Source: Rhodospirillaceae bacterium
GTDB lineage: Bacteria > Pseudomonadota > Alphaproteobacteria > MPNO01 > UBA2964
Length of the DNA: 31,744 nucleotides
Assembly (NCBI GenBank): GCA_002712335.1
Contig: PATI01000019.1
Location: 82,407-114,150, forward strand
Direction of reading: 5' to 3'
The translations under genes were made by a program, and so were the position numbers. The notes beneath the pieces were generated by a model. That model saw only the letters and a program-made list of their open reading frames with translations, made no database searches and had not been told where the DNA came from. This document shows positions 16,738 through 25,992 of the stretch, piece after piece. The first letter of the stretch is position 1. Every line of letters begins with the position of its first letter.

Positions 16738-17763
16738 ATGTCTTTTTATCTTAAAAATCGTTGGTATGTGGCTGCGTGGAATTACGAAATTACGGATCAG
16801 CCTCTCGCTCGCACAATTATGGACGAGCCAGTAGTATTTTTTCGTGACCGAAATGGTATACCTGCGGCTCTAGAGGATAGCTGTGCGCATCGTTACATGG
16901 CTCTTTCATAAGGCCAAGTAATAAATGATCATATCCAGTGTCCCTACCATGGACTTGAATTTGATAGAAATGGTTATTGTGTTTTGGTACCAGGACAAAA
17001 AAATATTCCGCCCGGAGCTAGCGTTAGGTGTTACCCGGTGGCAGAGAAATGGCGTTATATTTGGATTTGGCCAGGGGATCCAGAGCTCGCAGATGAGAAT
17101 CTGATACCCGATTTTCATTGGAATAAAGACCCAAACTGGGTGGCCGTTGGTGATTATTTTTATGTAAAAGGGAATTATCGGCTTCTAATTGAAAATTTAC
17201 TTGATCTCTCCCACGTTGCATATGTACATGCTTCTACGTTGGGAACTGATGGTGTGGCCAATTTTCCAGTGAAGGTGACCCGAGATGACAATCAAATTCA
17301 TGTTGAACGCTGGATATTTGATGAGCCGGCCCCAGCAATGTTTCGAATGGTTGGTGATTTCAAAAAGGATGATAAAGTTGATCGATGGCAACTGATACAT
17401 TACCTAGCGCCAACACATTTTATGATAGACGTTGGTTGTGCATTGGCTGGAACAGGGGCACAGAGAGGATATAGATCTCAGGGTGTTACAATGTTTTCCA
17501 ATCATACTTTGACTCCCGAGACTGAAAAAACCACACATTATTTTTGGCATCACGCGCGTAACTTTAGACTTGAAGATGATACTCTCACTGAAAAATTAGC
17601 TAACTCCACTGGTACGGCTTTTGCTGAAGATGTTATTATTATTGAAACCCAACAGGATCGAATGGAACGCTTAGGTTCTCATAAAGCCACAGTAGATATA
17701 AACGCAGATGCAGGGGTGCTTCAGGCTCGCAGATTGTTAGATGGCCTTATAGAACGTGAGTAA
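16738..17763 (+). pseudogene. VanA-like Rieske aromatic oxygenase, interrupted by an in-frame TAA
   Basis: Oxygenase subunit of a Rieske non-heme iron system, closest in pattern to vanillate O-demethylase VanA. Read through one stop it gives 341 residues, the normal family length. The Rieske ligands are Cys49-x-His51 and Cys68-x2-His71. The TAA (16909-16911, codon 58) falls between the two pairs, in ALS*GQVIND, where related proteins have an ordinary residue (often Lys or Leu). The rest is intact in the same frame: CPYHGLEF, the mononuclear iron motif ENLLDLSHVAYVHAST, and the end AEDVIIIETQQDRM...RRLLDGLIERE. It is a recent nonsense mutation, a sequence error, or rarely readthrough. No VanB-type reductase gene is adjacent. 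Whether the substrate is vanillate is unknown. Confidence 0.85.
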
Positions 17764-17829
17764 AAGGTTTTTTTTGATGGGCTTTGGTTTGTTGTTCAAT
17801 TATGTTTTTAATTTTTTTTTGACATTTAG

Positions 17830-19044
<1,215 letters not shown>

Positions 19045-19223
19045 ATTTCAAGAGATAAAATCAATATACACCGGCGCTCTAAAGGAAAAATAGACTTTGA
19101 CTGAGGTAATTTAATGGTTAGCTGAGTAAAAAAAATCAAAGGGACTTTAAACATTTAAGAGTTTTTCATCGTAATACCGAGTAAATCGACTTTATCCAGC
19201 ATAAGAAATTAAGGATTCTAATT

Positions 19224-20195
19224 ATGCTAACTAAATCAAAACCTTCTTGGTCAATTTCCGAAAATCTAATAACACCGGAGTCCGCCTTTAAGAATAGACG
19301 AGCCATATTAAAAACGATCGGTATTTCTTCGATACTAGCAACTATCTCTCCAAATGTTGTAGGCAGTGCCGTTGCGTCGACAGGAGGTTTGAAACCCAGT
19401 TTATTTTCAGCAAAACGCAATCTTAAATACGAACTTGACCGGCCTTTAAATACCGAAAAGGATGTAACAACTTACAATAATTTTTATGAGTTTGGTTCGC
19501 ATAAGTTAATTTCCAAAGATGCTCAAAAACTGCAGACAAAGCCGTGGACGGTGACAATTGATGGAATGGTTGAAAAGCCAATCATAATTGATGCAGACAC
19601 TCTTATATCTAAAATGCAGCTTGAAGAACGGCTTTACCGGTTTCGTTGTGTGGAGGCGTGGTCGATGGCTTTACCATGGATAGGGTTTCCCATGCGGGAT
19701 CTTATAAAATTTTCTCGACCACTCAATAAAGCAAAATTTGTTGTCATGGAAACATTTATGAATCCCGTTATAGCAAAGGGGCAAAAACAATTTTGGTATC
19801 CTTGGCCATATCGCGAGGGTTTGACAATCGGTGAGGCTACTAATGAGTTGGCGCTGATTGGGGTTGGGGCTTACGGGAAACCGCTTCCCAAACAAATGGG
19901 TGCGCCGCTTCGATTAGTGGTGCCGTGGAAATACGGATTTAAATCAATTAAATCTATTGTTCGTTTTAGTTTTACAGACAAACGCCCGGTGAGTTTCTGG
20001 GAAACAGTGCAGAGCGAAGAGTATGGCTTTTGGGCTAACGTGAATCCAAACGTGCCGCATGCTCGATGGTCACAAGAAACAGAACGCGTCCTCGGGGGCG
20101 GAGGCAAGAGAATAAAAACATTAATTTATAATGGCTACGAGGAACAAGTCTCCGGTCTCTATCGTAATCTGAAGGGGGAAAGTTTATACTACTGA
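19224..20195 (+). CDS. msrP: Periplasmic methionine-sulfoxide reductase, molybdopterin catalytic subunit
   Basis: MsrP (formerly YedY) repairs oxidised methionines in periplasmic proteins using a mononuclear molybdopterin cofactor. 323 residues. N-terminus: TPESAFKNRRAILKTIGISS, a Tat-type twin-arginine signal followed by a hydrophobic stretch; cleavage is likely near residues 45-50. The mature domain begins with YNNFYEFG and contains the molybdenum ligand Cys142 in RFRCVEAWSM, LPWIGFP, LPKQMGAPLRLVVPWKYGFKSIKSI, and ANVNPNVPHARWSQ, all diagnostic. AAGGA precedes the ATG. Its usual partner, the haem membrane protein MsrQ, is not next to it. The moa/moe genes in this window make its cofactor. 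Confidence 0.94.
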   Translation: MLTKSKPSWSISENLITPESAFKNRRAILKTIGISSILATISPNVVGSAVASTGGLKPSLFSAKRNLKYELDRPLNTEKDVTTYNNFYEFGSHKLISKDAQKLQTKPWTVTIDGMVEKPIIIDADTLISKMQLEERLYRFRCVEAWSMALPWIGFPMRDLIKFSRPLNKAKFVVMETFMNPVIAKGQKQFWYPWPYREGLTIGEATNELALIGVGAYGKPLPKQMGAPLRLVVPWKYGFKSIKSIVRFSFTDKRPVSFWETVQSEEYGFWANVNPNVPHARWSQETERVLGGGGKRIKTLIYNGYEEQVSGLYRNLKGESLYY

Positions 20196-20206
20196 GTAGA
20201 GGAGGT

Positions 20207-21085
20207 TTATTGTAAATTATAAGCCCCGGTACCAGCGATGACAGTTCGGTGCATTCGCCTAATATCCGGTAGCCCATATCCTCCTACAGCGCGATGGCAT
20301 ACGCATCGGTTATCCCATAAAACAAGGTCGTTATTCTTATATTTATGTCGGTAATGGTAGGGTCTTTTGCGGTCAGTAATGGGCGCGAATAATTCTTCAA
20401 GAATTGGATCCGCTTCATCCTCGGTCATACCCTCTATTCCAATGGTAAAACGGGGAGAACAATAGAGAGATTTCTGACCAGTCTCCGGGTGTTTTAAAAC
20501 AAGAGGTTGAAGCACTGCTGGTCGAGTTTTAGCCTGGGAATCATAAAAATCTTTTGCTCCCGGTCGGTCGGGTGAAATTGTAACCCTTTTATTATTTACC
20601 TTACTGACATGGTGAATCCCATAAAGATTCTCAATTTTTACTTTTAAAGTTTTGGGTAAAGAATTATAAACGGCAATCATATTACAAAATTCTGTATCGC
20701 CGCCTCTCTCGGGGTTCTTGATAGATTGAAGAATTGTTACCTTGGATGGTATTTCAATATGTGAAGAGTCGGAGTGCCAAAAATCTCCTCCATCCACCAC
20801 TCCAACAGCAGAGCCATCCGAGTTTATTTCGTTTGAAAGTATCATCACTTTGGAAGTTTCTTTTGTTGTATATTCAATATTGGATGGCGTTTCTAATTTA
20901 CCCCAAATACTCGAGAATTTAACCTGTAAATCAGGTGTTAAATTTTGTTCCCTAATTACCAAAACCTGATATTTGAGCAAGGCTTTCTGCAACAATACCT
21001 TTAAATCCTCTTTTATCGGATTTGCCAAGTTTATCTCAGTGATTTCCGCACCCATAATATCGGAAACTGGAGTTACATTAATCAT
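20207..21085 (-). CDS. TauD/TfdA-family 2-oxoglutarate-dependent dioxygenase
   Basis: Fe(II)/2-oxoglutarate oxygenase, 292 residues with the start used here. Visible: MGAEITEINLANP near the N-terminus, iron ligands His104 and Asp106 in DFWHSDSSH, the third ligand His264 in LWDNRCVCHRA, and RRMHRTVIAG carrying the 2-oxoglutarate arginine. It is more like the TfdA/alkylsulfatase side of the family than strict taurine dioxygenase; the substrate cannot be read. The frame is open up to 21211, but I chose ATG 21085 because the family N-terminus begins there and a strong terminator hairpin (21181-21210) lies in the longer version. It is convergent with msrP, 11 bases apart. Confidence 0.87.
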   Translation of the reverse strand: MINVTPVSDIMGAEITEINLANPIKEDLKVLLQKALLKYQVLVIREQNLTPDLQVKFSSIWGKLETPSNIEYTTKETSKVMILSNEINSDGSAVGVVDGGDFWHSDSSHIEIPSKVTILQSIKNPERGGDTEFCNMIAVYNSLPKTLKVKIENLYGIHHVSKVNNKRVTISPDRPGAKDFYDSQAKTRPAVLQPLVLKHPETGQKSLYCSPRFTIGIEGMTEDEADPILEELFAPITDRKRPYHYRHKYKNNDLVLWDNRCVCHRAVGGYGLPDIRRMHRTVIAGTGAYNLQ

Positions 21086-21464
21086 TATGTTGGCCTGATA
21101 ATTATTATTTTTAAAACTAAGTGTTTTTACGATTTTATACTCAGTTCGTCTACGGTTTCGTTTTGCAGGCTTATTTTTTTGAAAAAAATGCCGGGCGCGA
21201 ACGCCCGGCAAGGTAACAGGGAGGCTTTACGTCTATTGACGAAGGATCCTAAGACCCTAATCCGAATATTGCATCCGGATAAAGTTTCCAACGTATTCAC
21301 CAACGAATATCGTCAGAAAACAATAGTTACAAACATTTATAATGAAACATTGGTAACAACTGCGCTTTCATAAAATGTTTTGTATTTTCAGGCTATAATT
21401 AAATAAGCAACCCAGCCATGCATAAAACGCATAGCTATAGAGTTTTTGTAATTAAAACAATGGG
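21086..21464. other. Gene-free stretch between LysR gene and TauD-type gene, possibly encoding a small RNA
   Basis: These 379 bases hold no convincing protein gene. The part 21211-21464 lies between the LysR stop and a strong minus-strand terminator. It is either the 3' untranslated end of the LysR message or a separate small RNA of up to about 250 bases. It contains ATCCG...CGGAT (about 21260-21280), a possible internal hairpin. I could not match it to tmRNA, 6S, SRP, RNase P RNA or a riboswitch class. The part 21086-21180 must hold the promoter of the TauD-type gene. Confidence 0.45.
21181..21210 (-). terminator. Strong Rho-independent terminator, minus strand
   Basis: A perfect 9-base-pair stem, TGCCGGGCG paired with CGCCCGGCA around a CGAA loop (21189-21210), is followed in minus-strand direction by a run of seven T (21182-21188). 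The GC-rich stem stands out in this AT-rich DNA. It ends transcription coming from the LysR/trxB side, or from a small RNA in between, before the TauD-type gene. Confidence 0.9.
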
Positions 21465-22355
21465 TTATTTTTTATCTTCAGCAATACGGCGCAATAAAAA
21501 GTCACGAAACACTGCTACTCGCCTTGAGTGTCGTAATTCTTCAGGATAAACAAAATATGCTCGATGAACGGGCCCCTTGTATTTTGGTAAAACTGGAATG
21601 AGACCACTAGTTAAACTTACCATATAATCCGGTAAAGAAGCGATGCCCATCGCATTAGCAGCGGCTCTATACATCGCGTAAAGATTGTTTACGCGTATAA
21701 CAGGTTTTCTTTGAAAGTTATCATCAAGCCCCGCATCTAGAAGCCAGTTTATATTGGTAAACGGGGGATGATAGGTTTCATCATAAGCGATCAATCGGTG
21801 TACCTCGAGATCATCAAGGGAATGAGGCATGCCGTACTGTTCCAAATATGCGGGAGCGGCAAAAGCGCCGTGGCGTAAATCAAATAAGTGACGCTGAATT
21901 AGGTCAGGTTGCTGTGGGAGTGCCAGTCTAATTGCGACATCAGCCTGGCGCATACTAAGATTTAGTTCATCTTCACGAAGTATCAATGATACTTCTATTT
22001 CTGGATACATCTCCAAAAAATCTTTCAGCCGTTCCGTTAACCACATAGAGCCGAACGCTACTGTTGTAGTTATCCTTAAGGGCCCACGCGGCCTCTCCAT
22101 TGACTCGGTCACCAAAGATTCAGCAGTGGTTAATTTTCCGGCAATTTCTTGAGCTGCCCTGTAGAGAGTCTCACCCTGCTCGGTCAATTTTAAACCGCGA
22201 GCGTGACGGTGAAATAAGGGAACACCTAGCTCATTCTCTAGTCCGCTTATTTGACGACTTACGGAAGATTGGGTTAGGTTTAATCTGTCACCTGCATGAG
22301 TGAAACTGCCTGCTTCCGACACAGTATGGAATATTCTTAGCTTATCCCAGTCCAT
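21465..22355 (-). CDS. LysR-family transcriptional regulator
   Basis: LysR-type regulator of 296 residues. The N-terminal winged helix-turn-helix reads MDWDKLRIFHTVSEAGSFTHAGDRLNLTQSSVSRQISGLE in pattern, followed by FHRHARGLKLTEQGE and a linker helix. The C-terminal part is the substrate-binding fold (LRITTTVAFGSMWLTERL, ADVAIRLALP, NAMGIASLPDYM). It stands 56 bases downstream of trxB on the same strand, and a trxB-LysR pairing recurs in alphaproteobacteria. Since it is co-oriented with, not divergent from, trxB, its target is not obvious from position. Inducer unknown. Confidence 0.92.
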   Translation of the reverse strand: MDWDKLRIFHTVSEAGSFTHAGDRLNLTQSSVSRQISGLENELGVPLFHRHARGLKLTEQGETLYRAAQEIAGKLTTAESLVTESMERPRGPLRITTTVAFGSMWLTERLKDFLEMYPEIEVSLILREDELNLSMRQADVAIRLALPQQPDLIQRHLFDLRHGAFAAPAYLEQYGMPHSLDDLEVHRLIAYDETYHPPFTNINWLLDAGLDDNFQRKPVIRVNNLYAMYRAAANAMGIASLPDYMVSLTSGLIPVLPKYKGPVHRAYFVYPEELRHSRRVAVFRDFLLRRIAEDKK

Positions 22356-22411
22356 TACCCTCGTCTCCTTTTGATGCTCTGATCTGACGGGTCACGGATC
22401 TCCAAGAACAT

Positions 22412-23362
22412 CTATTTTAGACTATTATCAGCTAGATAATGTTCAGCTTCAAGGGCGGCCATGCATCCGGTGCCAGCCGCTGTAACTGCTTGTCTATATA
22501 TTTTATCCTGAACATCACCCGCTGCAAAAATTCCCGGAATACTTGTTTTTGTGCTGTCTGGGGCCGTTATGATATAGCCCTCTTCGTCCATTTTGAGATG
22601 TCCGGTAAAAAGTTTTGTTGCTGGATCATGCCCAATTGCGACAAAAACGCCATCGACCTTTAGGTTAAAATTTTCTTTTGTCTTAATATTTCTAAGTTTC
22701 AAACCTGTTACCCCTAAAGGGTTTTCGTTGCCAATAATATCCGCCGCCACTGTGTCCCAAAGTACGTCAATTTTTTCATGAGCGAATAGACGTTCTTGTA
22801 AAATTTTTTCAGCCCGCAACTCGTTTCTTCGATGGATGAGGGTTACCTTTGTTGCGTGGTTAGTTAAATAAAGTGCCTCTTCTACTGCAGTATTTCCTCC
22901 CCCGATAACAGCTACTTCTTTGTTCCTGTAAAAAAATCCATCACAAGTTGCACAGGCGGACACTCCAAATCCCATAAATTTTTCTTCAGAGGGAAGACCC
23001 AACCAGCGAGCTTGAGCTCCCGTCGATATGATGACAGTTTCAGAAATATAAATATCCCCAGAATCGGCTGTGCACCTAAATGGTTTGGCAGTGAAATCAA
23101 CTTCTGTGATCAGATCAGTATGAATTTGTGTTCCTACCGCAGAGGCCTGACCTTGCATTTCTTCCATGAGCCATGGGCCCTGAATAACGTCGGCAAAACC
23201 AGGGTAATTCTCGACATCGGTTGTTATAGTCATTTGCCCACCTGTATCCATTCCTGTCACAAGGTGAGGGTTCAGGCTCGCGCGTGCGGTATAAATTGCT
23301 GCTGTGTATCCGGCTGGTCCAGAACCTATAATTAATACAGGGGTACGAATTTCCTTTGTCAT
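22412..23362 (-). CDS. trxB: Thioredoxin-disulfide reductase
   Basis: FAD enzyme that reduces thioredoxin with NADPH; cytoplasmic. 316 residues with the start used. Visible: FAD site LIIGSGPAGYTAAIYTARA, TTDVENYPGF, the redox pair Cys137-x-x-Cys140 in SACATCDGFFY, the NADPH site VIGGGNTAVEEALYL with HRR following, and the C-terminal FAD motif GIFAAGDVQDKIYRQAVTAAGTGC. An upstream ATG at 23386 would overlap the preceding gene's stop; ATG 23362 begins exactly where the family begins and leaves a 13-base gap. The short gap suggests it is transcribed with the 636-residue gene upstream. Confidence 0.96.
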   Translation of the reverse strand: MTKEIRTPVLIIGSGPAGYTAAIYTARASLNPHLVTGMDTGGQMTITTDVENYPGFADVIQGPWLMEEMQGQASAVGTQIHTDLITEVDFTAKPFRCTADSGDIYISETVIISTGAQARWLGLPSEEKFMGFGVSACATCDGFFYRNKEVAVIGGGNTAVEEALYLTNHATKVTLIHRRNELRAEKILQERLFAHEKIDVLWDTVAADIIGNENPLGVTGLKLRNIKTKENFNLKVDGVFVAIGHDPATKLFTGHLKMDEEGYIITAPDSTKTSIPGIFAAGDVQDKIYRQAVTAAGTGCMAALEAEHYLADNSLK

Positions 23363-23375
23363 GATCTTTACAATC

Positions 23376-25286
23376 CTAGAATCCAAACATGTGGTCTAAA
23401 CTAAATGCACCATTTTCTGCTAGCAGTCCATGGTATCCAAAAAGCCGACATGTAGAATCTCTTATAATAATATAGGCTCCATCTCCCGCTTTCTCTCTTT
23501 GTTCAGAAGTAAAAAGACTATGATATTGCAGGTATATGGATCCTCCACATGGGATTTGAATTTTTTCTCGGGCTATTTTAGACCCATTAGGAGCAACTAA
23601 CGTCAGAATAGTCTCTGATCGAGAATGCCATGGAGTAGATGCGGGGTAAATTAAATGACAGATAGTATCATGCGGTGAATGGCCCAGTCGCAGAAAAAGT
23701 CGAGTAGAGAGCCCTGGAGGCGGCCCATTATAGGATTGAGGCTCATTACGATAGGTTAACAGGGTATTATAAATGTGGGCTCCAAAACTGGTATCAGCAA
23801 CGTGGTTTGACTTCAGATTTTTATAACGAAAAATACCATGAAGCCAGCCATCTGTATCTCCTTCATTTGTGAAGTCATAGGTCAGCTCTACGTGTCCGTA
23901 GTCTATAAGAAGGAGGCCTTCATTTTTGATACAATCGTTTATTTCCAAAACAGTTTGGTGATTACGATTTAATTTTCCGAAGCTGTATCGAAAAATTTCT
24001 TGACCAGAAGCATCATATATTAAAGCCGCAATAGATAGTTTGTTTTGGCATGTTGCCATTGGCGAGGGGAGTAATGCGCTCGTCCAACTTTTAATAGGTA
24101 ATATTGGGGCTGGCAAAATATACCCTTTTCCCATTTGTTGTCCTATTCGGGGGATTTCCGGATCAACTTTCAGATCATCCCGTTCAACATTAACATGCGC
24201 AATACGTCTCGTATTTTGTGGTGAAGTAATCTCGTAGCGTGGTCTGACAAAATATTTTCCAGCATGAATTTCGATTTGTTGTGGCCAACGAGCCTCAGGA
24301 AGTAGATTATTTACTATTAATTTTTCTGTCCCGAACCCCGGAATAGATTTATTAACTCTTATTATTTTATCATCTCCCATCAAATTAATACCAATCTGAC
24401 CCGGGGGGATAGGATTTGGGTGAGAGTTCTGCACCCACAGGCAAACCTGCTCTCCTTCCTGTGGAGCGGGTAATCCCGCATATAAATCTGAGGGCCAAGC
24501 GTTAGCGTCATGAGTGCAGGATAGTTCTGGAACCGAACTGTCCCAAGTATCTAATGCATATTTTACGATATCGTGACCCGCGATACCGTTTACATGGATG
24601 AATAATTGGCCAATAAAATCACTGAGAGAGAACTTATTTCGTATTTCTCGACTGTCGATAATCACCCCGGTGTCGCCGTTGTTCAGTGGTTGTCTCCAGT
24701 CGGCTAAAACGCTGCCATCCTCTCCAAATAATGTCAGATTCATTTCAACCTTTTTGGCGCCATAACCGGACCAGTAATTTGCTGTGGAGAGGCGTGTACG
24801 AGCACCACCTTCATCTCGGAAAAAGGCAAAATTTGTAGCAAAGTTTTGGTTATCTAGATATCTTGATTTATTAGTTAATAAACTATCTTCTAATCGACAG
24901 TCGTCAAAGCTTACAATTTCTAGATTAGATGCAATTAAGTGTTTAATTTGTTCTTTAAATTTTTTTGAATCAAAGGTTGATATAAAGAGTGTGTTTGGCG
25001 AGGATTGCGAAAAATCAGTAATCGGTTTAGCTCTGCACCCAGCTAGATAGCTGCCAATTTTTTTCGTATCTCGCACAAATGATTCTGTAATATTGATTTC
25101 TGATAAATTATAAAATTCTGCAAATCCGGAATAGAGGTTGAGTGGATCATAAATAGCAACTGAACCAGCTTCTTTCAGGCGCCTAATCAGGTTAGACATT
25201 TTTTGCGCAGTGTGAGGATGACTAATTGCCTTATAAAATGAGTTCCCCCCCTCTACGTTGCTGTATGTTTCTATAGTTAAAGCCAT
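23376..25286 (-). CDS. Unrecognised 636-residue protein, Rossmann-like head plus several beta-rich modules
   Basis: I do not recognise this protein. No signal peptide or membrane helix is evident. Residues about 35-135 look like a nucleotide-binding-like alpha/beta fold (GSVAIYDPLN..., NTLFISTFDSKKF...), but the glycine loop is not a standard dinucleotide motif. From about 150 to the end there appear to be four beta-rich modules sharing a loose pattern: hydrophobic strand, polar-Gly turn, strand, then a small loop with Gly (for example LTLFGEDGSVLADW about 184-197, ALIYDASGQEIFRY about 421-434, LTLVAPNGSKIARE about 561-574). A striking segment near 497-535 (DTSFGAHIYN...YRNEPQSY...GPPPGLSTRLFLRLG) looks conserved in character. 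It follows the 2-oxoglutarate oxygenase by 18 bases and precedes trxB by 13. Confidence 0.85.
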   Translation of the reverse strand: MALTIETYSNVEGGNSFYKAISHPHTAQKMSNLIRRLKEAGSVAIYDPLNLYSGFAEFYNLSEINITESFVRDTKKIGSYLAGCRAKPITDFSQSSPNTLFISTFDSKKFKEQIKHLIASNLEIVSFDDCRLEDSLLTNKSRYLDNQNFATNFAFFRDEGGARTRLSTANYWSGYGAKKVEMNLTLFGEDGSVLADWRQPLNNGDTGVIIDSREIRNKFSLSDFIGQLFIHVNGIAGHDIVKYALDTWDSSVPELSCTHDANAWPSDLYAGLPAPQEGEQVCLWVQNSHPNPIPPGQIGINLMGDDKIIRVNKSIPGFGTEKLIVNNLLPEARWPQQIEIHAGKYFVRPRYEITSPQNTRRIAHVNVERDDLKVDPEIPRIGQQMGKGYILPAPILPIKSWTSALLPSPMATCQNKLSIAALIYDASGQEIFRYSFGKLNRNHQTVLEINDCIKNEGLLLIDYGHVELTYDFTNEGDTDGWLHGIFRYKNLKSNHVADTSFGAHIYNTLLTYRNEPQSYNGPPPGLSTRLFLRLGHSPHDTICHLIYPASTPWHSRSETILTLVAPNGSKIAREKIQIPCGGSIYLQYHSLFTSEQREKAGDGAYIIIRDSTCRLFGYHGLLAENGAFSLDHMFGF

Positions 25287-25304
25287 AATTATTAGTTCTA
25301 TACA

Positions 25305-25928
25305 CTATGAGTTGGGAAGGATAGATTTGATCCAAGCGGAAATACGATGTCGCCTTCTCTCACGTTTAACCACATTTTCATCACATACCCAATTCATTTG
25401 TAGAACACGGCGCTCTCCGATATAGGTTTTGTGGCCATGGTAAGATCTGTTATTTCGTCTAAATGCTAGCAAAGTTCCTGAAATAGGAGGCACCTCTGCA
25501 GCGTAATCCTCCAAGGAATCCGGCGAATGCAATACTCTCAAACGTCCGCCGTCTTGGTCCCATTCCGTATTCATATAAAAAAGCGCTGTTATAATTTTAG
25601 TTTTACTATCGTTGTGAATTTTACCATCTTTTGCTTGGCAATGCCCTCGAGCTGTAATCATGGTTGGTCGATGTTCTAGGTCAATATTAAATTTTTGTTC
25701 AAAAGCCATCCGAACTTCGGGGCTCTCCAGTTCGGAGATTAGTGATTGAAAGGCTTCACCAAATTTGAGTTCCTGCAATGGAAAACTGCCCGCTTTTACG
25801 ATTCGAGGGTAGTCACGGTTAATCAATGGGACGAAATTTGATTTTATAAAAGAGGGGACTATTATAAAATCAAAAGGGTCTTTTTGTAGCGGCGTTGCAT
25901 TAAAACTATCAAGGTCGAGCGCCGACAT
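25305..25928 (-). CDS. 2-oxoglutarate/Fe(II)-dependent oxygenase, prolyl-hydroxylase-like
   Basis: 207-residue oxygenase of the 2OG-Fe(II) superfamily, nearest in look to the small prolyl 4-hydroxylase-like group. Iron ligands: His105 and Asp107 in KIHNDSKTK, and a distal histidine in SYHGHKTY (His164 or His166); the arginines of GERRVLQMNWV (173-174) would bind the 2-oxoglutarate carboxylate. LFYMN and GGRLRVL are the usual core strands. The tail is basic (KRERRRHR). It is followed after 18 bases by the 636-residue gene, so the two are very likely co-expressed and may act together. The substrate, protein or small molecule, cannot be told. Confidence 0.85.
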   Translation of the reverse strand: MSALDLDSFNATPLQKDPFDFIIVPSFIKSNFVPLINRDYPRIVKAGSFPLQELKFGEAFQSLISELESPEVRMAFEQKFNIDLEHRPTMITARGHCQAKDGKIHNDSKTKIITALFYMNTEWDQDGGRLRVLHSPDSLEDYAAEVPPISGTLLAFRRNNRSYHGHKTYIGERRVLQMNWVCDENVVKRERRRHRISAWIKSILPNS

Positions 25929-25992
25929 CAGGAAAATCCTATGTACCAGATATTATCACGATTACTTTTTTTAGTAGTGCTGCTGTAATATT

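Noticed and set aside
16984..17763. A shorter intact Rieske-related gene starting inside the broken one
   Set aside because: It would lack the Rieske cluster ligands and has no ribosome binding site; the full-length frame before the stop clearly belongs to the same gene.
20207..21211. Longer form of the TauD-type protein starting at 21211
   Set aside because: The extra 42 residues would be encoded across the strong terminator hairpin at 21181-21210, and the family N-terminus begins at Met 21085.
21179..21373. Small plus-strand protein over the terminator
   Set aside because: Its first codons are the terminator stem and A-run; no ribosome binding site and no recognisable sequence.
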